Positions 5,203 through 8,666 of a DNA stretch of 8,666 nt are shown here, one piece after another. The DNA comes from Treponema sp. (GTDB lineage: Bacteria; Spirochaetota; Spirochaetia; Treponematales; Breznakiellaceae). The notes beneath the pieces were generated by a model. The model saw only the letters and a list, made by a program, of their open reading frames with translations, was not told the DNA's origin and searched no databases. The stretch is taken from the NCBI GenBank assembly GCA_031254795.1, contig JAIRTS010000025.1:1-8666 (forward strand). Reading direction: 5' to 3'. The stretch's first letter is position 1, and each line of letters begins with the position of its first letter. The position numbers and the translations under genes are program-made.

Positions 5203-6540
5203 ATGTCGAACAGCAACACAACGGAACTTGGGAAAACATCCCGTGATTCATGGGGAAGCAAGTGGGGGTTTATCCTCGCCTGCATCGGGTCTGCGGTAGG
5301 CATGGGAAACATCTGGCTGTTCCCCTATCGTGTAGGACAATTCGGAGGAGCCGCGTACATAATCGCGTATATTGCCTGCGTATGCCTGATCGGTTTTACC
5401 GGCATTATTGAAGAAGTCGCCTTCGGGCGCGCGGCCGGCGGCGGGCCAATCGCCGCGTTCGGGTTTGCGTTTGAGAAGAAAGGCCACCGCAAGCTGGGCG
5501 AAGCCCTTGGACTCATTCCGACTATCGGCTCGTTGGGCATTGCCATCGGCTACTCGGTCGTGGTAGGCTGGATACTGCGGTACCTCGTCAGCGCGGTCAC
5601 CGGAGCGGCGATGCGCTATACGCCTGCGGATTTTGGAGCGCTGGCTTCCCATTTTGGCAGCGTGCCGTGGCATATCATCGGGCTTGCCATCGTCTTTGCC
5701 GTTATGACAGCCGGCATTTCAAAAGGCATCGAAAAACTCAACCGCGTGATGATGCCCCTGTTCTTCCTGCTTTTCATCATTCTTGCGATCAGGGCGCTCT
5801 TTCTGCCCGGCGCGGGCGATGGGTACAAATACCTGCTCATGCCTCAATGGGGCGCGCTCGCGGACCCGCGCACATGGGTGTTCGCGCTTGGCCAGGCGTT
5901 CTTCTCCCTCTCTTTGGGTGGTTCCGGCACGGTTGTGTATGGCTCTTATTTGAGCAAGCAAGAGGATGTGATCAGCGCGGCGCGGAATGTGGCGTTCTTC
6001 GACACCATCGCGGCCTTGCTCGCCGCCCTCGTGGTTATTCCTTCGGTGTTCGCCCTGATCGGCGCGGATGCCGTAGGCTCGGGTCCGCCCTTAATGTTCA
6101 TCACCATGGTGGAAGTGTTCAAGAACATGCCGGGCGGCAGAATCTTCATGATCATTTTCTTTGTGGCGGTTACTTTCGCCGCGCTTACCTCGCTGGTGAA
6201 CCTGTTTGAAAGCGCGATCGAAGCCTTGCAGAACAAACTCAAGTTCTCTCGCGCAAAGTCCGTTCTCATCATTGCCGTCATAGCGGTCGCTGTAGGCGTG
6301 TGTATAGAAGGGATCGTAGGGGAATGGATGGACGTGGTTTCCATTTACATCAACCCGCTCGGAGCGATTATCGCCGCATTCCTGTTTTTCTTGGTGCTGG
6401 GATCCGCGTTCGCCCAAGAGCAAATCCAGCTTGGACACGCAAAACAGGTTGGCGGCTGGATCAAGCCTATGGGTATTTTCTTTTGCATCGCAACCATAGC
6501 GGTCTTCATTCTTGGCGTCTTCTTTGGCGGCATCGGTTGA
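5203..6540 (+). CDS. NSS-family Na+-dependent amino-acid transporter, probably for tryptophan (TnaT-like)
   Basis: This 445-residue membrane protein is a neurotransmitter:sodium symporter (SLC6/LeuT fold). The N-terminal segment 17-42 carries the TM1 signature (GSAVGMGNIWLFPY, 29-42), whose unwound part binds Na+ and substrate. TM6 appears around residue 228 (ALGQAFFSLSLGGSG), followed by GSYL. About 11 hydrophobic segments are visible, fitting the 11-TM bacterial subgroup that includes TnaT and Tyt1. AGGAG (5191-5195) seven bases before the ATG supports the start. It lies 56 bases after tnaA with no terminator between, so cotranscription is likely. Symbiobacterium TnaT is a proven tryptophan transporter of this family, so tryptophan uptake is inferred, with other aromatic amino acids possible. 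At the position of the LeuT gating arginine (Arg30) this protein has Leu39; an arginine lies four residues later (R43). Confidence 0.88.
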   Translation: MSNSNTTELGKTSRDSWGSKWGFILACIGSAVGMGNIWLFPYRVGQFGGAAYIIAYIACVCLIGFTGIIEEVAFGRAAGGGPIAAFGFAFEKKGHRKLGEALGLIPTIGSLGIAIGYSVVVGWILRYLVSAVTGAAMRYTPADFGALASHFGSVPWHIIGLAIVFAVMTAGISKGIEKLNRVMMPLFFLLFIILAIRALFLPGAGDGYKYLLMPQWGALADPRTWVFALGQAFFSLSLGGSGTVVYGSYLSKQEDVISAARNVAFFDTIAALLAALVVIPSVFALIGADAVGSGPPLMFITMVEVFKNMPGGRIFMIIFFVAVTFAALTSLVNLFESAIEALQNKLKFSRAKSVLIIAVIAVAVGVCIEGIVGEWMDVVSIYINPLGAIIAAFLFFLVLGSAFAQEQIQLGHAKQVGGWIKPMGIFFCIATIAVFILGVFFGGIG

Positions 6541-6570
6541 CGCGGAATGGCGGAGGGGAAACGGCTTCTG

Positions 6571-6623
6571 CGGAGAGCGGATGCTCCGAATTTTGCCATC
6601 GCCGGTCTTGACGCCGGCGATGG
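6571..6623 (+). terminator. Two consecutive hairpins after the transporter gene
   Basis: The first hairpin, CGGAG (6571-6575) with CTCCG (6584-6588), is followed by AATTTT. The second is a perfect 10-bp stem, CCATCGCCGG (6596-6605) with CCGGCGATGG (6614-6623), without a T-tract. They sit between the transporter stop and the ridA promoter and probably end the tnaA-transporter transcript. Confidence is limited by the poor T-tracts. Confidence 0.45.
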
Positions 6624-6642
6624 ACCCGCGCCGTCTCACAGT

Positions 6643-6681
6643 TTGACACGTTGAGACCACAACGGTATAATACGGTATAAT
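6643..6681 (+). promoter_or_regulatory. Perfect consensus promoter of ridA with duplicated -10 box
   Basis: TTGACA (6643-6648), exactly 17 bases, then TATAAT (6666-6671): both hexamers and the spacing are consensus. A 10-bp tandem repeat (ACGGTATAAT twice, 6662-6681) places a second perfect TATAAT at 6676-6681. An inverted repeat, GTCTCA (6633-6638) and TGAGAC (6652-6657), straddles the -35 box and could be a repressor site. Confidence 0.85.
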
Positions 6682-6704
6682 AAAGTTACGTTAAAGGAGA
6701 AACC

Positions 6705-7082
6705 ATGAAAGAAATCATCACAACCGGCAAGGCGCCGGGCGCTATCGGACCCTATTCACAGGGCGCCGCGTCAGGCGCCGTCATTTACACCAGCGGGCAG
6801 CTTCCGATAGACATGGCGACCGGCGATATGGAGACTGCGGACATCAAAAAGGCCGCCCGCGCTTCACTCGAAAATTGCAAGGCCATTCTTGAGGCCGCAG
6901 GGTCGTCCCTCAAGGATGTGGTCAAGACAACGGTCTTTATGACAGACCTCGCGGATTTCGTGGCGATGAACGAAATCTACGCGTCCTATTTTGCCGAAGA
7001 CCCGCCCGCCCGAAGTTGCGTACAGGTGGCCGCGCTTCCAAAAGGCGCGGAGATCGAAATCGAAATGCTCGCCGTAAAGTAG
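6705..7082 (+). CDS. ridA: RidA (YjgF/YER057c/UK114) enamine/imine deaminase
   Basis: This 125-residue protein is a RidA-family homotrimer subunit that speeds hydrolysis of 2-aminoacrylate and related imines released by PLP enzymes, protecting other PLP enzymes from damage. IGPYSQ (14-19) is the N-terminal family motif. SGQLPID follows, and the C-terminal PARSCVQVAALPKGAEIEIE carries the active-site arginine (R103) and the conserved glutamate near residue 118. Length is typical. AAGGAG (6694-6699) supports the ATG. It has its own strong promoter 24 bases upstream of that start, so it need not depend on tnaA transcription. Its position next to tryptophanase, an enzyme whose reaction passes through aminoacrylate, is chemically sensible. 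It converges with recR downstream. Confidence 0.95.
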   Translation: MKEIITTGKAPGAIGPYSQGAASGAVIYTSGQLPIDMATGDMETADIKKAARASLENCKAILEAAGSSLKDVVKTTVFMTDLADFVAMNEIYASYFAEDPPARSCVQVAALPKGAEIEIEMLAVK

Positions 7083-7093
7083 ACGCGGGACTC

Positions 7094-7151
7094 TGCGCGC
7101 GCAAAATTCATGGGGCCACGATTCTCATGTCACAAGAAACCCGGCTCCGCC
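7094..7151. repeat. 58-bp direct repeat, copy 1
   Basis: This copy begins TGCGCGCGCAAAATTCATGG and matches 7177-7234 at 53 of 58 positions, with a period of 83 bases. All five differences are transitions. The right end starts a hairpin, CCGGC (7141-7145) with GCCGG (7153-7157), which on the minus strand is followed by GGTTTCTT. It lies just after ridA. Confidence 0.85.
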
Positions 7152-7176
7152 TGCCGGCGCCGACAACGTAGAGCTT

Positions 7177-7234
7177 TGCACGCGCAAAATTCATGGAGCC
7201 GCGATTCTCATGTCGCAAGAAATCCGGCTCCGCC
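7177..7234. repeat. 58-bp direct repeat, copy 2
   Basis: This is the second copy, starting TGCACGCGCAAAATTCATGG and ending against the recR stop codon. GGAGCC (7195-7200) can pair with GGCTCC (7226-7231), and inside them GCGA (7201-7204) with TCGC (7213-7216). Each unit is therefore itself a potential stem-loop. The spacing of the two copies looks like a tandem duplication or an inserted repeat family. Confidence 0.85.
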
Positions 7235-7236
7235 GG
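7217..7236 (-). terminator. Probable terminator of dnaX-ybaB-recR
   Basis: On the minus strand CCGGC-GGA-GCCGG (7236-7224) forms a tight hairpin immediately after the recR stop codon, followed by ATTTCTT. The T-tract is weak. The copy-1 unit repeats nearly the same arrangement 83 bases further on, so the operon may have a doubled terminator. Confidence 0.5.
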
Positions 7237-7237
7237 G

Positions 7238-7843
7238 TTAGCTCATTCGTATTCGGCCGCGGAAGCTCCGCGAGAGGGTGAGTTTGTCCGTGTATTCAAG
7301 GTCTCCGCCGACAGGCAGGCCCGACGCGAGGCGGCTTACCTCCACGCCCTCTTCTTTGAGCAACTTTTGCAGGTACAAGGCGGTGGTGTCTCCCTCGACG
7401 GTTGGATTCATGGCGAGGATCACTTCGCGCACATCGCTCCGCTTCACACGCGCCAAAAGTTGCCCGATGGTAAGATCCCCCGGACTTACGCCTTCAAGCG
7501 GCGCGATGAGTCCGCCAAGCACATGAAAACGCCCGTTAAATTCGTGGGATTCTTCTATAATACGCACATCCTGGGCGCGTTCAACCACGCAAATCATTCG
7601 GGAATCGCGGGTTATATCCGCGCATATAGGACAGGGGTCTGTTTCCGTCCAACTGCCGCACACGGAGCACCGTTTTATCACTTCGTGCAGAGACGCGAGT
7701 TGCTCGGCGAGATTGCGGGCATAGTTCGCGTCCGCGTCAAGGATATGATAGGCAAGACGGGACGCGCTTTTTTTGCCGATGCCGGGCAATTTTGAAAGCA
7801 AGGCGACGATCCTGTCAATGGCGTTGAGTTCCCGCCCGATCAC
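7238..7843 (-). CDS. recR: Recombination mediator protein RecR
   Basis: This 201-residue protein is RecR, which acts with RecF and RecO to load RecA at single-strand gaps during recombinational repair. In order it shows the helix-hairpin-helix region (LSKLPGIGKKSASRLAYHIL, 16-35), the four-cysteine zinc finger (C59, C62, C71, C74) and the Toprim domain (ICVVERAQDVRIIE onward). Length equals that of E. coli RecR. The start is a GTG that overlaps the stop of ybaB (GTGA), so translational coupling is likely. The N-terminus (ELNAIDRIVALLSKLPG) fits the family. It is the last gene of dnaX-ybaB-recR, a widely conserved order in bacteria. Confidence 0.96.
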   Translation of the reverse strand: MIGRELNAIDRIVALLSKLPGIGKKSASRLAYHILDADANYARNLAEQLASLHEVIKRCSVCGSWTETDPCPICADITRDSRMICVVERAQDVRIIEESHEFNGRFHVLGGLIAPLEGVSPGDLTIGQLLARVKRSDVREVILAMNPTVEGDTTALYLQKLLKEEGVEVSRLASGLPVGGDLEYTDKLTLSRSFRGRIRMS

Positions 7844-8166
7844 GTCATACCCGCAAACAAGGAAGAAAGATTCGGCATACCGGTAAGTCCGCCCATTTCC
7901 CGCCCGATCACTTCTTTCACTTTGTCTCGCGCATCCGTAAAAGCCGCGACAATAAGCGATTCAAGCATATTTTTGTCGCGCTCGTTCATCAGTTCCGGCG
8001 CTATTCTGATCGCTTGCAACTCAAAGAGACCATTCAGATCGATTTCCACCATGCCGCCGCCCGCCGAACCGGTCGCGCCGACCGCTTCTAGTTTTTGTTG
8101 CATGTCGCCCATCTGTTCTTGCAGTTTCTGTACATTTTTTAAAAGCTCAAATGGATTTATTTGCAT
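7840..8166 (-). CDS. ybaB: YbaB/EbfC nucleoid-associated protein
   Basis: This 108-residue protein is a small DNA-binding protein of the YbaB/EbfC family, which forms homodimers and coats DNA. An N-terminal helix (NPFELLKNVQKLQEQMGDMQQKLE, residues 4-27) precedes a glycine-rich turn and the conserved beta region (GGGMVEIDLNGLFELQAIRIAPEL). The segment DKVKEVIGREMGGLTGMP and the rest of the C-terminus are typical. AAGGAG overlapping the end of dnaX supports the ATG, with only nine bases between the dnaX stop and this start. Its stop overlaps the recR start by four bases. The family and operon position agree; its precise role in this organism is not known. Confidence 0.95.
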   Translation of the reverse strand: MQINPFELLKNVQKLQEQMGDMQQKLEAVGATGSAGGGMVEIDLNGLFELQAIRIAPELMNERDKNMLESLIVAAFTDARDKVKEVIGREMGGLTGMPNLSSLFAGMT

Positions 8167-8175
8167 ATCCGCTCC

Positions 8176-8666
8176 TTAATTTACGATGGTTCCGTTAAAT
8201 ATCCTCAAGACGCGCTCGGCCTGAGGTGAAATTTTCCGATCCTGTTTGTCTTCTCCGGCGGCTGTCTCGCGGTTTGCGAGGTATCGCTTGAAGCCTTCGC
8301 TCAAGCTCTCTGGTTGCGGCGGCTCAACGGTGCTTCCACCGCCGCCTTCTGCCCCGCGAACAGCAGTCTTGCTGACGGCGTACGAGTCATATCCGCTATT
8401 CATACTTGCGCTTTTGCCATCTGCGGGACTTTTTCGCTCCCTCGAAGACACGAGCAGTTCCCGCGCGCCGGCGATGGCGAAACGCAATTCCAGCGGCGAC
8501 ACCCATTTGTCAAGCAGACAGAGCTTTGAGACAACGACTTCAAGCTCGAAACGCGGAGAAATAGAATAGCGTATATCGCGGTACAAACCAAGAAGCAAAT
8601 CCAACGCTCGCTCGATCTGCTCCGCGTTGAGCGTTTGCAACACTTTTTCCGAAAAACGCTCAGGGC
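8176..8666 (-). CDS. dnaX: DNA polymerase III subunit gamma/tau, C-terminal part (cut by window edge)
   Basis: About 163 C-terminal residues are visible; the frame runs off the right edge of the window with no stop. DnaX is the clamp-loader ATPase subunit. The visible part covers the collar domain III (NAEQIERALDLLLGLYRDIRYSISPRFELEVVVSKL), whose helical pattern with SPRFELE is typical. After it comes a Ser/Gly/Glu-rich linker and a short tail. The AAA+ ATPase domains are outside the window. The assignment rests on this domain and on the ybaB-recR genes that follow. A GTG at 8643 is inside the gene and is not the true start. A programmed frameshift giving the short gamma form cannot be judged here. 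Confidence 0.85.
   Translation of the reverse strand, partial: PERFSEKVLQTLNAEQIERALDLLLGLYRDIRYSISPRFELEVVVSKLCLLDKWVSPLELRFAIAGARELLVSSRERKSPADGKSASMNSGYDSYAVSKTAVRGAEGGGGSTVEPPQPESLSEGFKRYLANRETAAGEDKQDRKISPQAERVLRIFNGTIVN

Noticed and set aside
7094..7234. CRISPR array
   Set aside because: There are only two units, with a 25-base gap, imperfect identity and no cas genes.
7193..7795. Plus-strand 200-codon open frame opposite recR
   Set aside because: It is the shadow of recR, whose zinc finger and Toprim motifs are clear. The protein it would give has no recognisable features, and its start lies in the 58-bp repeat.

Overview
The window (8,666 bases) reads as a bacterial chromosome segment. 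Most of it, from about 1,900 to the right edge, is GC-rich housekeeping and amino-acid-catabolism DNA. The left 1.2 kb is visibly richer in A+T and looks accessory. Tryptophanase, a Na+-dependent amino-acid transporter and RidA together suggest an anaerobic or facultative, amino-acid-fermenting, host-associated bacterium. A spirochaete such as Treponema is one possibility, because that group carries tnaA and chromosomal integrons, but nothing here fixes the taxonomy.

Layout, left to right. (1) 13-405: a small flavin-binding protein of the pyridoxamine-5'-phosphate-oxidase-like split-barrel family, with a clear terminator at 419-460. (2) 556-1377: a flavodoxin-family gene with its own promoter. 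An 18-bp repeat (CATACAGCCGGAAYGTTA) lies on each side of it, and a GCATAAC motif follows the gene. This arrangement fits a mobile integron gene cassette of about 801 bp (571-1371), although no integrase is visible. (3) 1311-1483: a GC-rich non-coding stretch of nested inverted repeats ending in a good Rho-independent terminator. It is either part of a very long attC-like site or a structured RNA. (4) 1484-1899: no convincing gene. (5) 1900-3415: tcdA and a ttcA-type gene overlap by 20 bases; both act on tRNA modification. (6) 3598-6540: a sigma70-like promoter, a roughly 120-base leader, tryptophanase (tnaA) and an NSS-family transporter that probably imports tryptophan. (7) 6643-7082: ridA behind a perfect consensus promoter with a duplicated -10 box. 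(8) 7094-7234: two 58-bp direct copies of a hairpin-bearing repeat between the convergent ridA and recR. (9) 7238-8666, minus strand: the conserved dnaX (partial) - ybaB - recR operon.

How the genes fit together: the transporter would bring tryptophan in, and TnaA would split it to indole, pyruvate and ammonia. RidA next door hydrolyses the reactive 2-aminoacrylate/imine type of intermediate that PLP beta-eliminases form. TcdA and the TtcA-type protein modify the tRNA anticodon loop. DnaX, YbaB and RecR serve replication and recombinational repair.

The most interesting region is 540-1483, which holds the possible gene cassette and the structured non-coding DNA. The tnaA leader and the 58-bp repeats come next. 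No complete new defence or mobile system is visible.
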